Below, in pieces: positions 44,815 to 53,683 of a stretch of 64,000 bases of DNA. The stretch is from Planctomycetia bacterium. GTDB lineage: Bacteria > Planctomycetota > Planctomycetia > Pirellulales > UBA1268. Every line of letters starts with the position of its first letter. Position 1 is the first letter of the stretch. The notes under the pieces are model-generated. The model was not told where the DNA came from and searched no databases. It worked only from the letters and a program-made list of their open reading frames with translations. The translations under genes were made by a program, and so were the position numbers. The stretch is taken from assembly GCA_021414115.1 (NCBI GenBank), contig JAIOPD010000071.1:62001-126000 (forward strand). Direction: 5' to 3'.

Positions 44815-45066
44815 TCATCGCGCGTCGCCGCGCGTTCCCCCGTGCCTTGTCGCTTTCGGCCACGAACCCGTCACCGTGTAGTGCACCGCGGCGAACAGGG
44901 CGGCGGCCATGTGCATGACGGCCCAGCCCGTCGCGCCAAGCGCGAACTCGATCACGTGCACGATCAGGAGCCGCGGGTTCAGCTTCCGCCGCACCCCCGC
45001 CGTGAACGTCCGCTGAGCCGGCACCGGCGGCACCGCCACGTCAGCCAGTTGGTCGAGCAGGTCCAT
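44815..45066 (-). CDS. small conserved membrane protein next to the sigma factor
   Basis: 83 residues, one hydrophobic segment at about 33-63 (LLIVHVIEFALGATGWAVMH). The N-terminus MDLLDQLADVAVPPVPAQ followed by a basic patch is a pattern I have seen in planctomycete small proteins encoded beside ECF sigma factors. Function unknown; an anti-sigma-like or accessory role is only inferred from position. A family-2 repeat fills most of the 277-bp gap to the sigma gene. Confidence 0.6.
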   Translation of the reverse strand: MDLLDQLADVAVPPVPAQRTFTAGVRRKLNPRLLIVHVIEFALGATGWAVMHMAAALFAAVHYTVTGSWPKATRHGGTRGDAR

Positions 45067-45208
45067 GCACCACGCCCCTCGAGGCCCCGGTTGTCGGCAC
45101 CCCGCCGACGCCGTTTGGCCTCACTCCATCTGTTGCCGCCGCCGCCCGCCGTGTCACACGAATTTTTTGAAGCCGTGTTTTCCCGCGGATTTCGCGGCCG
45201 CGGCTCTC

Positions 45209-45335
45209 CCGTCGGGAAGCCCCAAGCGCGATCGCTGGGTATACGCCCTCCACCCCAACTCGCTCCGCAGCGCCTCCGCACGATTCACCCGCTTACCCGT
45301 CGCTCGCGCTCCGGGCTTCCCGAGCACCCAAGGCC
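45209..45335. repeat. family-2 palindromic repeat, full copy
   Basis: GTCGGGAAGCCCCAAGCGCG then ATCGCTGGGTATACG at one end; TTACCCGTCGCTCGCGCTCC then GGGCTTCCCGAG at the other. Separates the sigma factor gene from the small membrane protein gene and may end the sigma transcript. Confidence 0.75.
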
Positions 45336-45343
45336 ACCGCTCG

Positions 45344-45937
45344 CTAATCGCCGAGCATGCGGCCGGCTTTGGTGGCGAGCCGTTCACGAATCCGGCTGAT
45401 CCGCATCCGCAGGGCGCCGGACGTCGTGCCGAACATCTCCGCGAGCTCGTCGTAGTCGTGATTCTCCGCGAACCGCATCAGCACGAGGGCGCGTTCCTCC
45501 TCGTCGAGCTGCTCGAGCACCTTCTGCGCGTCGTGCGCGGCGTCGACCGCCTGGCTCGGCGACGCCTGCGGATCCGCGTGTGTCTCCGCGAGGCCACACT
45601 CGCCGCCCGACTCCGGCGATTCACGCCGGCGCCGACGGGTCCGCGACCGTCGCAGCGTCAGGCAGGTGCGGATCGCCACGCCGTGGAGCCATGTCGAGTA
45701 GCGGCTGCGACCGGCGAACTTGCCGCGTTCGAAAAACAGCCGCACGAACACCTCCTGGGCCGCGTCCTCCGCGTCGTGCTCGGTGCCCATCAACCGCCAG
45801 CAGACCCGCCACACCCGCTCCCGAAACCGGTCCATGAGCGCCGTAAACGCGACGCCGTCGGACCCCTCGCGGGCGGCCTGCGCCGCGAGTTCCTCGTCGC
45901 TCATCTCGTCGGTGCGGGGGGCGCCTGAAGCATCCAC
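45344..45937 (-). CDS. ECF-type RNA polymerase sigma factor
   Basis: Directs RNA polymerase to an alternative promoter set. About 197 residues. Sigma region 2 spans about 25-95 (FRERVWRVCWRLMGTEHDAE then DAAQEVFVRLF, RYSTWLHGVAIRTCLTLRR). A charged linker follows, then region 4 at about 135-190 (LEQLDEEERALVLMRFAENH then DYDELAEMFGTTSGALRMRI). No zinc-finger anti-sigma gene follows, unlike classic ECF operons. The GTG at 45937 (preceded by GAGGGACG) was chosen over the ATG at 45904; it lies 29 bp behind the phosphohexomutase stop. Confidence 0.88.
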   Translation of the reverse strand: MDASGAPRTDEMSDEELAAQAAREGSDGVAFTALMDRFRERVWRVCWRLMGTEHDAEDAAQEVFVRLFFERGKFAGRSRYSTWLHGVAIRTCLTLRRSRTRRRRRESPESGGECGLAETHADPQASPSQAVDAAHDAQKVLEQLDEEERALVLMRFAENHDYDELAEMFGTTSGALRMRISRIRERLATKAGRMLGD

Positions 45938-45966
45938 GCGGCTCGTCCCTCGCAGCGAGGGGCTCC

Positions 45967-47346
45967 CTATCCTCGGAGCGCCGCGGCGGCGCGGGCGATC
46001 GCCGCGTCGGCCAGGGCGCTGTCGCAGGCCTCGGCCACGATGCGCACGATCGGCTCGGTGTTGCTCGCGCGGACGAGCAGCCAACCACCGGTCCAGTCGA
46101 GCCGCAGGCCGTCGAGGTGACTCGCCGTGGCCTCCGGAAACGCTCGCTCGATCCGGCCAAGGCCGGCGGCCAGGGCGGGACCGCGGAGATCGGGCGAGAG
46201 ATCGATCTTCGTCTTGACCATCACCATGCTCGGCAGGGCCGCGGCGAGGCTCTCGATCGTCTCCGTGCCGGCAGCCAGCCGGTCGAGCACGAGGGCCATC
46301 CCCACGAAACTGTCGCGGACGAGCACCACTCGCGGATCGATCACGCCGCCGTTGCCCTCGCCACCGAGCACGGCCCCGCAGGCGAGCATCTCATCGACGA
46401 CGTTGGCCTCGCCCACCTTCGACACGCGGCAGGTCACGCCGTGCCGCGCCGCGATCGCGGCCGTCATGCCGCTCGTCGAGCAGTTCACGACGACCGGGCC
46501 GGGCGTCTTCGCGAGCACGCCTTCGACCGCCAGCGCGAGCGTCGCCTCCTCGCCGATATACCGTCCGTCGGCCGTGGCGATCGCGAGCCGATCGGCGTCG
46601 GGATCCTGAAAGAAGCCGACGTCGGCTGAGTGCCGCCTGATCAGCGGGAGCAGCCCGGCGAGGTTGGCGGCCGTGGGCTCGGGCTCGTGCGCGAACAGGC
46701 CGTCGGGAGTGCCCCCTTCGATCACGATCTCGCAGCCGAGATGCTCGAGAAGCGGCCGCGCCACGCGACTGCCGGCGCCATGACCACTGTCGAGCCAGAC
46801 CCGGGGCCGACGGCGACGGATCGCCCCGACATCGACGATCGCGGCGACCAGCCGCACATGGGCGGCCGTGCCATCCCACGACGTCGTGCGGCCGCAGGCC
46901 GCTCCTGCCGAAATCGGCGGGAGGCCCGGTGGCAGTGCTTCGTAGTGCGTGAGCACCTCGCGGCCGGCGGCCGCCGTGAGCACCCGACCGGCGGAGGAAA
47001 AGAGTTTGAGGCCGTTGTAGCGGGCGGGATTGTGGCTCGCCGAGATCTGGATGCCCCCCGCGGCCCCGCGGTCGCGGACCACGATCCCGATCGTGGGCGT
47101 GGCCGCCAGGCCGCAGTCGATGACATCGCGGCCGAGCCGCGTGAGATGGTCGGCGAGGGCGAAGGCGAGTGCCGGGCCGCTCTGCCGGCCGTCACGGCCG
47201 ATGACGATCGGCCCCGGCGGCAGCGTGGCGGCGAAGGCGTGGACGTAGCGAACGGCCACGTCGGTCGTGAGCGACGCGGCCACGACGCCCCGCAGGCCCG
47301 ACACGCTCACGATCAACGGCTCGTCGGGAAAGGTTGGGTGGCTCAT
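45967..47346 (-). CDS. glmM: phosphoglucosamine mutase / phosphomannomutase family protein
   Basis: 459 residues, alpha-D-phosphohexomutase superfamily. The phosphoserine loop GIQISASHNPARYNGLKLF lies near 100, the metal loop FFQDPDADRLAIA near 250, the sugar-specificity loop GGEGNGGVIDP near 325, and the phosphate-binding RASNTEPIVRI near 430. The sequence resembles planctomycete proteins annotated as GlmM (UDP-GlcNAc pathway), but specificity between glucosamine- and mannose-phosphate cannot be read from motifs alone. It is divergently transcribed from the second hexomutase, with 64 bp between the start codons. The sigma factor is downstream on the same strand. Confidence 0.85.
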   Translation of the reverse strand: MSHPTFPDEPLIVSVSGLRGVVAASLTTDVAVRYVHAFAATLPPGPIVIGRDGRQSGPALAFALADHLTRLGRDVIDCGLAATPTIGIVVRDRGAAGGIQISASHNPARYNGLKLFSSAGRVLTAAAGREVLTHYEALPPGLPPISAGAACGRTTSWDGTAAHVRLVAAIVDVGAIRRRRPRVWLDSGHGAGSRVARPLLEHLGCEIVIEGGTPDGLFAHEPEPTAANLAGLLPLIRRHSADVGFFQDPDADRLAIATADGRYIGEEATLALAVEGVLAKTPGPVVVNCSTSGMTAAIAARHGVTCRVSKVGEANVVDEMLACGAVLGGEGNGGVIDPRVVLVRDSFVGMALVLDRLAAGTETIESLAAALPSMVMVKTKIDLSPDLRGPALAAGLGRIERAFPEATASHLDGLRLDWTGGWLLVRASNTEPIVRIVAEACDSALADAAIARAAAALRG

Positions 47347-47410
47347 GGGGGCCGCAGTATAAAGTTCCGCACCCCCAGCCCTGAAACCCGCCCTGCCCCG
47401 GAGCCCCGTC

Positions 47411-49276
47411 ATGCCCCCGCCGTCCGCCGCCGACGTCGCCCGACTTCTCGACTCGATCGCCGCCGCTCGTGCCGCCGGCACGATCACGGAGCACTCGGCC
47501 GCGACGATGCGGGACTGGCTCACGCAGCCGCGATATGCGGAATTCACCGCGGAACTGGCGAGTCGGATCGACCGCGGGCTCTGGAAGGAACTCGACGACG
47601 TCTACTGGACCGTGATCCCGTTCGGCACCGGCGGCCGCCGCGGGATGATGTATCCGGTCGGTTCCAACGCCATCAACGACCGGACGATCGGCGAGAGCGC
47701 CCAGGGGCTTGCCGACCATGTGCGGAGCACGCTTCCCGCAGGCGAGACGCCGACCTGCGCGATCGCCTATGACACCCGGCACCGCTCGGAGCACTTCGCG
47801 AAGCTCTGCACCGAGGTGCTGCTGGCCGCCGGCTTCAAGGTGTATTTCCTGAGAGGTGTGCGCAGCACGCCCGAGCTCTCGTTCGCGGTGCGTTTTACGA
47901 AGAGCACCTGCGGCATCATGGTGACCGCAAGCCACAACCCGCCCACCGACAACGCCGTGAAGGTCTACTGGGAGGGGGGCGTGCAGGTGCTACCGCCGCA
48001 CGATCGAGGGATCATCGACCGCGTGATGAAGGTCGACACGATCCACCGGGAGTCGTTCGAGTCAGGAGTGGCCAGCGGCCGCGTGCAGTTCGTGGAGCAA
48101 GAGATCGACCCCGCGTTCGTGAAGGCGGTGCTTCTGCAATCGGCCGCCGGCCCGCGCGACATCTCCATTCTTTACACCCCGCTCCACGGTGTGGGCGCGA
48201 CGGCCGTGGTGCCGGTGCTCACCGGGGCGGGCTTCGAGCGGCTGCGGCTCTACGGCCCGCACGAGACGCCCGACGGCGACTTCCCCAACGTGCCCGGCCA
48301 CGTGGCCAACCCGGAAAACCCGGCCGTGCTCGGCGGGCCGATCGAGGAGGCCAAGGCCCGCGGCGACGACCTCGTGCTGGCGAGCGACCCAGACTGCGAC
48401 CGGCTCGGCGCCGCGGCGCCGCTCACGCGGCAGCCTGGTGCCGGCTGGAGCACGTTCACGGGCAACCAGCTCTGCGGCCTGCTCTGCGAGCAGGCGATCG
48501 CGGGCCGCCGGGCCCGCGGCGAATCGACGCCGGGCGACTACGTGGTGACCACGATCGTGACCAGCGGACTGGTGCGCCGGGTGGCCGAGTCGCACGGCCT
48601 GAAGGTCGACGACACGCAGCTCGTGGGCTTCAAATGGATCTGCTCGGCGATCGACGGGCATGGGCCGGCGGGCTTCGTGTTCGGCACGGAGGAGTCGCAC
48701 GGCTACCTCGCCGGCACGCATGTTCGCGACAAGGACGCCGCCGTGGCCGCGTTGCTCATGGCCGAACAGACGGCGGCCCTCAAGGCCGAGGGCCGCACGC
48801 CGCACGAAAAACTCGACGAACTCTTCACGCAGCATGGCTGCCATCAGGAGCGGCAGATCAACGTGATGCTGCCGGGGGCCACGGGCATGGAACGCATGCA
48901 GGAGATCATGGCGGCCCTGCGGGCCACGCCGCCCAAGTCGTTCGGCGGGCTCGACGTGGCCCGCACCCGCGATCAGGCGAGCCTGCGCACCTGGACCCCG
49001 AGCTCGACTCCCGCGGCTTACGCGGGAGTGCCGAGCGACGTGGTGCTGTTTGACCTCGCCGGGCCGGGGGCCGGAGTGCTGTTGCCCGACGGCCGGTTTC
49101 CGCCGCTCGGCAACGCGGTGGCGGCGCGACCCTCGGGCACGGAGCCCAAGATCAAGTTTTATCTCTTCGCCTACGCGCCGCCGGGCAGCGCGGCCGCCCT
49201 TCCCGCGACGAAGCAGCTGCTCCACGAGCGGCTCGACGCGATCGAAAAAGATTTACGGGCGATCGTCGGCGTGTGA
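47411..49276 (+). CDS. phospho-sugar mutase (phosphoglucomutase/phosphomannomutase, long form)
   Basis: 621 residues, the longer PGM2-like or bacterial 'phospho-sugar mutase' form. IPFGTGGRRGMMYPVGSNAI opens the substrate domain. The active phosphoserine is in MVTASHNPPTDNAVKVYW near 173, the metal loop LASDPDCDRLGAAAP near 327, the GTEESHGYLAGTHVRDKDAA loop near 430, and the phosphate-binding ARPSGTEPKIKFY near 575. Likely converts glucose-1-P and glucose-6-P, which would feed glgC. Its 3' end overlaps the convergent metalloprotease-like gene by 24 bp. Confidence 0.9.
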   Translation: MPPPSAADVARLLDSIAAARAAGTITEHSAATMRDWLTQPRYAEFTAELASRIDRGLWKELDDVYWTVIPFGTGGRRGMMYPVGSNAINDRTIGESAQGLADHVRSTLPAGETPTCAIAYDTRHRSEHFAKLCTEVLLAAGFKVYFLRGVRSTPELSFAVRFTKSTCGIMVTASHNPPTDNAVKVYWEGGVQVLPPHDRGIIDRVMKVDTIHRESFESGVASGRVQFVEQEIDPAFVKAVLLQSAAGPRDISILYTPLHGVGATAVVPVLTGAGFERLRLYGPHETPDGDFPNVPGHVANPENPAVLGGPIEEAKARGDDLVLASDPDCDRLGAAAPLTRQPGAGWSTFTGNQLCGLLCEQAIAGRRARGESTPGDYVVTTIVTSGLVRRVAESHGLKVDDTQLVGFKWICSAIDGHGPAGFVFGTEESHGYLAGTHVRDKDAAVAALLMAEQTAALKAEGRTPHEKLDELFTQHGCHQERQINVMLPGATGMERMQEIMAALRATPPKSFGGLDVARTRDQASLRTWTPSSTPAAYAGVPSDVVLFDLAGPGAGVLLPDGRFPPLGNAVAARPSGTEPKIKFYLFAYAPPGSAAALPATKQLLHERLDAIEKDLRAIVGV

Positions 49277-50602
49277 CGCGGGCTGGATGTCGACCGCGAG
49301 CGAACCCTTGTCGTCGGCGAGACTTCCCGGCGGTTCGTTGAGCTTGACGTAGAGCGGTCCGTCGGTGACGGCCGTGAGGGTAGCCCGGGCACCGTCGCCG
49401 AGGATCATGAACCTCGGCCTGCCGCCATCCGCAGGCCGATCGACCCACTGCGCGGCGAGCAGGCGGCCCAGCGGGCGGCCGCGGTACCAGTCGAGCGAGA
49501 TGCCGTCGGCCTCGCTTTCGATCGTGGCGTCTTTCATCGAGCCGATCGTGCACCGGCCGGTCGCCAGAAGGTCGTATCGGCGGCCTTTCGCCAGCGCGAA
49601 GCCGGCATTTTGCCAGCCGCGGCCGGCGGCGACATCGATCCGCTGCTTCGATTCGAGCGCCGAGCCGGCCGACCAGTCGATCGCTGACCGCGCGAAGTCG
49701 TAGCCGTAATCGAGGTCGTCGATGAAGGCCTCGAAATCGCGGGCGGCGCGCGGGGGATCGTAGCCGGGGAGGGCCGCGAGCCGCGTGTTGAACTCCGCGT
49801 CGAGCGTGCCGCGTTCGAGCTCGCGGAAGGCCGTGGCATACGCGGGATGACCCGCGAACATGGCGACGGCGGCCCAGCTCGACGCGTAGTCGGCGATCCG
49901 TGTGTGGTGGCCGGGGGGCGTGGCCAGCACGTCGGCGAGTGCGGGCGCCGTGCCCGCGGCATGCACGTCGCGAAGATTCTCGATGCGGCCGAGTTGCTCG
50001 ACGTCCGTGGCACGATCCGGCATCGGTGTCGGGACATACCGGCCGGCATTCCCAACCCCTTCGAGGCGGTGCGTGGCGAGATACTCCGCGATTCCCTCGT
50101 TGTACCACGTGGGAGTCGCCAGGCTGCGGACGGTGAGCGTGAAGGCATGCACGCCCTCGTGCAGGAGCAGGTGCCGGCGATAGGCGGAGTTGGACTGGTC
50201 CATCAGCCAGAAACGGTTGCGATCGCAGAATCCGTTGACGAACTCGGGAATCGCATCGGGGAGCAGGCCCGCGGTGCGGAATCGCTCGCGATCGACGACC
50301 AGGCAGCCAAACGCCCGCCACGTGCGGAGCGATTCGGGTGGGAGCCGATAGTGACGACACCAGGCCGCGAACGCTTCGTCGAAGACCCGCGGTAGGTCGT
50401 CCACGCCGTCGCCGTCACGCGCTGGCCGGTCGGTCGCCAGGACCAGGTGGGTGGATTCGAGTACGCGAAGCCCGGCCCGTCGCGCCGTCATCTTCAGCGG
50501 CTCCACCGCCACGAGGTCGCTGGCCTGGGCGAGCGCGGATGCCAGCGCGGCCGCGGTGATGGCGGCTTGGACGGCGATCACGACGAGATTCACTCCACGC
50601 AT
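49253..50602 (-). CDS. secreted HExxH metalloprotease-like protein
   Basis: 449 residues from ATG 50602, with an N-terminal hydrophobic segment (VNLVVIAVQAAITAAALASA) as signal or anchor. The zinc motif HEGVH is in RRHLLLHEGVHAFTL near 148, and the downstream Glu of a gluzincin is in TWYNEGIAEYLATHR about 20 residues on. Region 30-120 (THLVLATDRPARD, VFDEAFAAWCRHYRLPPESL then WRAFGCLVVD) resembles DUF1570-type planctomycete proteins. The C-terminal 120 residues form a beta-rich domain. Peptidase activity is likely by motif but the substrate is unknown. Confidence 0.75.
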   Translation of the reverse strand: MRGVNLVVIAVQAAITAAALASALAQASDLVAVEPLKMTARRAGLRVLESTHLVLATDRPARDGDGVDDLPRVFDEAFAAWCRHYRLPPESLRTWRAFGCLVVDRERFRTAGLLPDAIPEFVNGFCDRNRFWLMDQSNSAYRRHLLLHEGVHAFTLTVRSLATPTWYNEGIAEYLATHRLEGVGNAGRYVPTPMPDRATDVEQLGRIENLRDVHAAGTAPALADVLATPPGHHTRIADYASSWAAVAMFAGHPAYATAFRELERGTLDAEFNTRLAALPGYDPPRAARDFEAFIDDLDYGYDFARSAIDWSAGSALESKQRIDVAAGRGWQNAGFALAKGRRYDLLATGRCTIGSMKDATIESEADGISLDWYRGRPLGRLLAAQWVDRPADGGRPRFMILGDGARATLTAVTDGPLYVKLNEPPGSLADDKGSLAVDIQPASHADDRP

Positions 50603-50695
50603 TTCCCCCAGTTCACCCAGCCGCCGCCGAACCGGCAAGGCGAACCGTGGCTTGGCGGGGCAAGGTGATGGATTGGGCCGGAATGTCCGATCGCA

Positions 50696-52066
50696 GTGAA
50701 CGGGGAGTCGGTGCTACAAGCCCGTCTCGCCAGGAGGGCGGACGCCGTGCGGCAGGGAAGCCGAGAACGTGCCGGTGCGCGACGCTGCGGAATCATCGCA
50801 GCGGTGTGCGTCGTCGTTGCATCATCGCCGCCTGAAGCGGGAGCACAGACGCCCTCCGACGAGGCGAAGGTCAGCGCTTGGGCCAGCGGAGGAACATCGA
50901 CCACGACGACGCCCGCCGACAAGGACGGCAAGCCAGGTGCGGGCGTCGCACCCGTTGGGGCGATTCCATTTTGGCAGGCCCCCGCGACGCCGCAGGCCGT
51001 CGTGCAGGGCGGGGCGATTCCGCCTGGCTGGCAGCCGCAGGCCGTGCCCTACCAGGGCATCGGGCCCGACGGGAGGCCGATGACGATGTACATCGCGCCG
51101 ACGTACGTGTTTACCTATCAATCGGGGCCGCCCGTGCTCGCCGCGCCCACGGTCAATCGCAGTCAGGCATACGGCGCGCCGCAGCAGCCCTATCCGCCTG
51201 GATGGAACTTCGCGACCAGCGGCGCGCAGCCGGTGACCCCGACGCTCCCGCCGGCGACCGTCGCGCGGTACCAGCCGACTCCTTATCAGTTTCCGACCGA
51301 CTCACGGGCGCTCACCGGCACACCGGTCGCGCCGCCGGCGGGCGTGCCCGCGCCGCCGCCACAGACATGGGGAACGGCTCCACCCGCGCCGCAGCCGCCG
51401 ACGCAGTGGGGGGCGTCCGACGCCGCGCCGGCGGCCGCAGCGCCGTCATCAGGCGACTGGGTGACGGTCGTACCGCCGGCTGTTGCGGGCGCCGCGTTGG
51501 CCGCCGGGGCGACGGCAGCAGACACGCCGTCGTCGGAGCCGCAGATGGCGGCGCTGCCGCCTCCCGTCACGCCGGTGCCAGCGCCGTCTTCGATTCCCGC
51601 GCAGCCGGTCAGTTCGAGTGGCATGTCGTCACCGCCGTCCGCGAGTCGCGCGGCCAACTCGCATCTCTGGCGGGTGGTGGGCGTGAGCGACGGCGACACG
51701 GTGACCTGCCTCGACGAAAACAACCAGCAGCAGAAGGTCCGGTTGGCGGAGATCGACGCTCCCGAGATCGGGCAGGACTACGGCAAGAACTCGCGGGAGG
51801 CGCTCGCCGGCATGGTGTTCGGCAAGACCGTCGAGGTGGTCGATGACGGCCGCGACCGCTATGGCCGCTGGATCGGCCACCTGTCCGTCGATGGAATGGA
51901 CGTCAATCGGCAGATGGTGGCCACGGGCAATGCCTGGCACTACGCCGCCTATTCGACCGACCAGAACCTCGCGGCCCTCCAGGCCCAGGCCCAATCGCAA
52001 CGGATCGGCCTCTGGTCGCAGCCCAATCCGACGTCGCCGTGGGACTACCGCGCGAGCGGCAAGTAG
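50696..52066 (+). CDS. secreted protein with C-terminal thermonuclease (SNase-like) domain
   Basis: 456 residues. A signal-like segment lies at about 30-48 (RCGIIAAVCVVVASSPPEAG). A very long Pro/Ala/Gln-rich linker runs to about 310. The SNase domain occupies 320-450: WRVVGVSDGDTVTCLDENNQ, VRLAEIDAPEIGQDYGKNSR then EALAGMVFGKTVEVV, DRYGRWIGHLSVDGMDVNRQ, and ARGNAWHYAAYS-like GNAWHYAAYSTDQNLAALQA. The Asp, Glu and Arg positions for Ca binding and catalysis are in place, so it is probably an active extracellular nuclease. The start (GTG 50696) is uncertain; GTG 50711 is an alternative. Confidence 0.82.
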   Translation: MNGESVLQARLARRADAVRQGSRERAGARRCGIIAAVCVVVASSPPEAGAQTPSDEAKVSAWASGGTSTTTTPADKDGKPGAGVAPVGAIPFWQAPATPQAVVQGGAIPPGWQPQAVPYQGIGPDGRPMTMYIAPTYVFTYQSGPPVLAAPTVNRSQAYGAPQQPYPPGWNFATSGAQPVTPTLPPATVARYQPTPYQFPTDSRALTGTPVAPPAGVPAPPPQTWGTAPPAPQPPTQWGASDAAPAAAAPSSGDWVTVVPPAVAGAALAAGATAADTPSSEPQMAALPPPVTPVPAPSSIPAQPVSSSGMSSPPSASRAANSHLWRVVGVSDGDTVTCLDENNQQQKVRLAEIDAPEIGQDYGKNSREALAGMVFGKTVEVVDDGRDRYGRWIGHLSVDGMDVNRQMVATGNAWHYAAYSTDQNLAALQAQAQSQRIGLWSQPNPTSPWDYRASGK

Positions 52067-52069
52067 CAC

Positions 52070-53431
52070 TTGGCCGAGCGAGCCTTGAAAGAAGCCGTCT
52101 CTGAATCGCGGGCGTCGGCCAGCCGGCAGCGCTGGGTGATCTGTGCCGTCCTGTTTTTCGCCGCGGCGATCAACTACATCGACCGGCAGGTGATCGGGAT
52201 TCTCAAGCCAACGCTCCAGGACGAGTTTCACTTCAGTGAACGCGACTACGCGGCCATCGTGTTCAGCTTCCAGGCCGCCTACGCCGTGGGGCTGCTGCTG
52301 GCCGGCCGGATCATCGACCGAATCGGGGTGCGGATCGGTTTTGCGCTGGCCGTCGTCGTCTGGAGCGTGGGGGCCGCGGTGCATGCGTGCGCCGACTGGC
52401 TGCCGTGGCTAAAACTGCCGACGGTGTCGATCGACCCGCCCGCGGTGACCCTGCTGGGCGGAGCCGCGGCGGGCCTGGCGTTGGCCCGGCTCGTGCTCGG
52501 CATCGGCGAGGCCGGCAACTTCCCCGCCTCCATCAAGACCGTGGCGGAATGGTTTCCCAAACGCGAGCGGGCCTTCGCGACTGGCATCTTCAACTCCGGC
52601 ACGAACATCGGAGCGCTCATCACGCCATTGGTGGTTCCCTGGATCACGCTGCAGTTCGGCTGGCAGTGGGCCTTCGTGGTCACCGGCCTGCTCGGGTTCG
52701 CCTGGGTCGGGTGGTGGTGGCTGGCCTATGCACCGCCCGAACGACACCCCCGGGTGAATGCCGCCGAACTGGCCATCATCCAGTCCGATCCGCCCGAGTC
52801 GTCCGAGCGGGTGGCCTGGAGCAGCCTGCTGCCGCACCGACAGACCTGGGCCTTCGCACTCGGCAAGTTTCTCACCGATCCGATCTGGTGGCTGTATCTC
52901 TTCTGGGTGCCCGACTTTCTCAAGCGAAATCACGGGCTCGACCTGAAGACGATGGGGCTCCCGCTGATCGTGATTTACCTCGTGGCTGACATCGGCAGCA
53001 TCGGCGGCGGCTGGCTCTCGTCGCACCTCATGCAGCGCGGCTGGTCGACGAACGCGGCCCGAAAAACGGCGATGCTCGTCAGCGCTCTGGCCGTGGTGCC
53101 GATGCTCTTTGCGGCGCAGGCCAAGAGCCTCTGGGTGGCGGTGGGCCTGGTGTCGCTCGCGGCGGCGGCTCACCAGGGCTGGTCAGCCAACCTCTTTACA
53201 CTGGCGTCTGACATGTTTCCAAAGCGGGCCGTCGGGTCGGTGGTCGGCATCGGTGGAATGGCCGGATCGGTGGGCGGGATGCTGATCGCGCTCGTCGTCG
53301 GCGCCATCCTGGAGAAGACCGGCAGCTACGTGCCGATCTTCGTGATCGCGGCACTGGCCTACTTGGTGGCGCTCACCGTGATCCAACTCCTCGTTCCCAG
53401 GCTCGAGCCAGCCACGATCGAGCCCAGGTGA
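52070..53431 (+). CDS. MFS transporter, hexuronate/anion:cation symporter type
   Basis: 453 residues, 12 transmembrane helices. NYIDRQVIGILKPTLQDEFH after the first helix is the hallmark of the ExuT/ACS subfamily (hexuronate, glucarate, phthalate and similar anions). Further family marks are GRIIDRIGVRIGF, GIGEAGNFPASIKTVAEWFP then KRERAFATGIFNSGTNIGA and MFPKRAVGSVVGIGGMAGSV. The substrate is likely a sugar acid. The start is TTG at 52070, three bases beyond the nuclease stop; Met-containing alternatives would lose helix 1. It is the last gene of the core chromosome before the tRNA scar. Confidence 0.88.
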   Translation: MAERALKEAVSESRASASRQRWVICAVLFFAAAINYIDRQVIGILKPTLQDEFHFSERDYAAIVFSFQAAYAVGLLLAGRIIDRIGVRIGFALAVVVWSVGAAVHACADWLPWLKLPTVSIDPPAVTLLGGAAAGLALARLVLGIGEAGNFPASIKTVAEWFPKRERAFATGIFNSGTNIGALITPLVVPWITLQFGWQWAFVVTGLLGFAWVGWWWLAYAPPERHPRVNAAELAIIQSDPPESSERVAWSSLLPHRQTWAFALGKFLTDPIWWLYLFWVPDFLKRNHGLDLKTMGLPLIVIYLVADIGSIGGGWLSSHLMQRGWSTNAARKTAMLVSALAVVPMLFAAQAKSLWVAVGLVSLAAAAHQGWSANLFTLASDMFPKRAVGSVVGIGGMAGSVGGMLIALVVGAILEKTGSYVPIFVIAALAYLVALTVIQLLVPRLEPATIEPR

Positions 53432-53469
53432 TTTTCCCCGGGGCAATCCGTGGGCCGCGGCATCGGGTG

Positions 53470-53588
53470 CTCGGGAAGCCCGGAGCGCGAGCGACGGGTA
53501 TCCGCGCGGCGATCAGTGGTGATGATGCGGAGCGGGCTGAGGTGGAGGGCGGAGTCCCATCGCTTCCGCTCCGGGCTTCCTGGCGGAG
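53470..53588. repeat. family-2 palindromic repeat, full copy
   Basis: GGGAAGCCCGGAGCGCGAGC then GACGGGTATCC at the left end; CATCGCTTCCGCTCCGGGCT then TCCTGGCGG at the right. Lies behind the MFS gene and is the last family-2 copy in the window. Confidence 0.7.
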
Positions 53589-53639
53589 ACTCGCCGGTTC
53601 AGCGATTGCCGCGATGAATCAACCGAGGTTCAACACCAG

Positions 53640-53683
53640 AGCGGGCGAAGGGACTCGAACCCTCGACATCCAGCTTGGGAAGC
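53640..53683 (-). other. 3' half of a tRNA-Gly(CCC) gene, putative attachment site
   Basis: On the minus strand the sequence runs from the anticodon loop TTCCCAA through the variable region, a T arm GAGGGTTCGAGTCCCTT and the acceptor strand CGCCCGC. This matches the 3' half of bacterial tRNA-Gly(CCC), E. coli glyU for example. The 5' strand of the anticodon stem no longer pairs (two of five mismatched). No acceptor 5' strand (GCGGGCG) or D arm is found upstream. No CCA is encoded. Confidence 0.75.
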
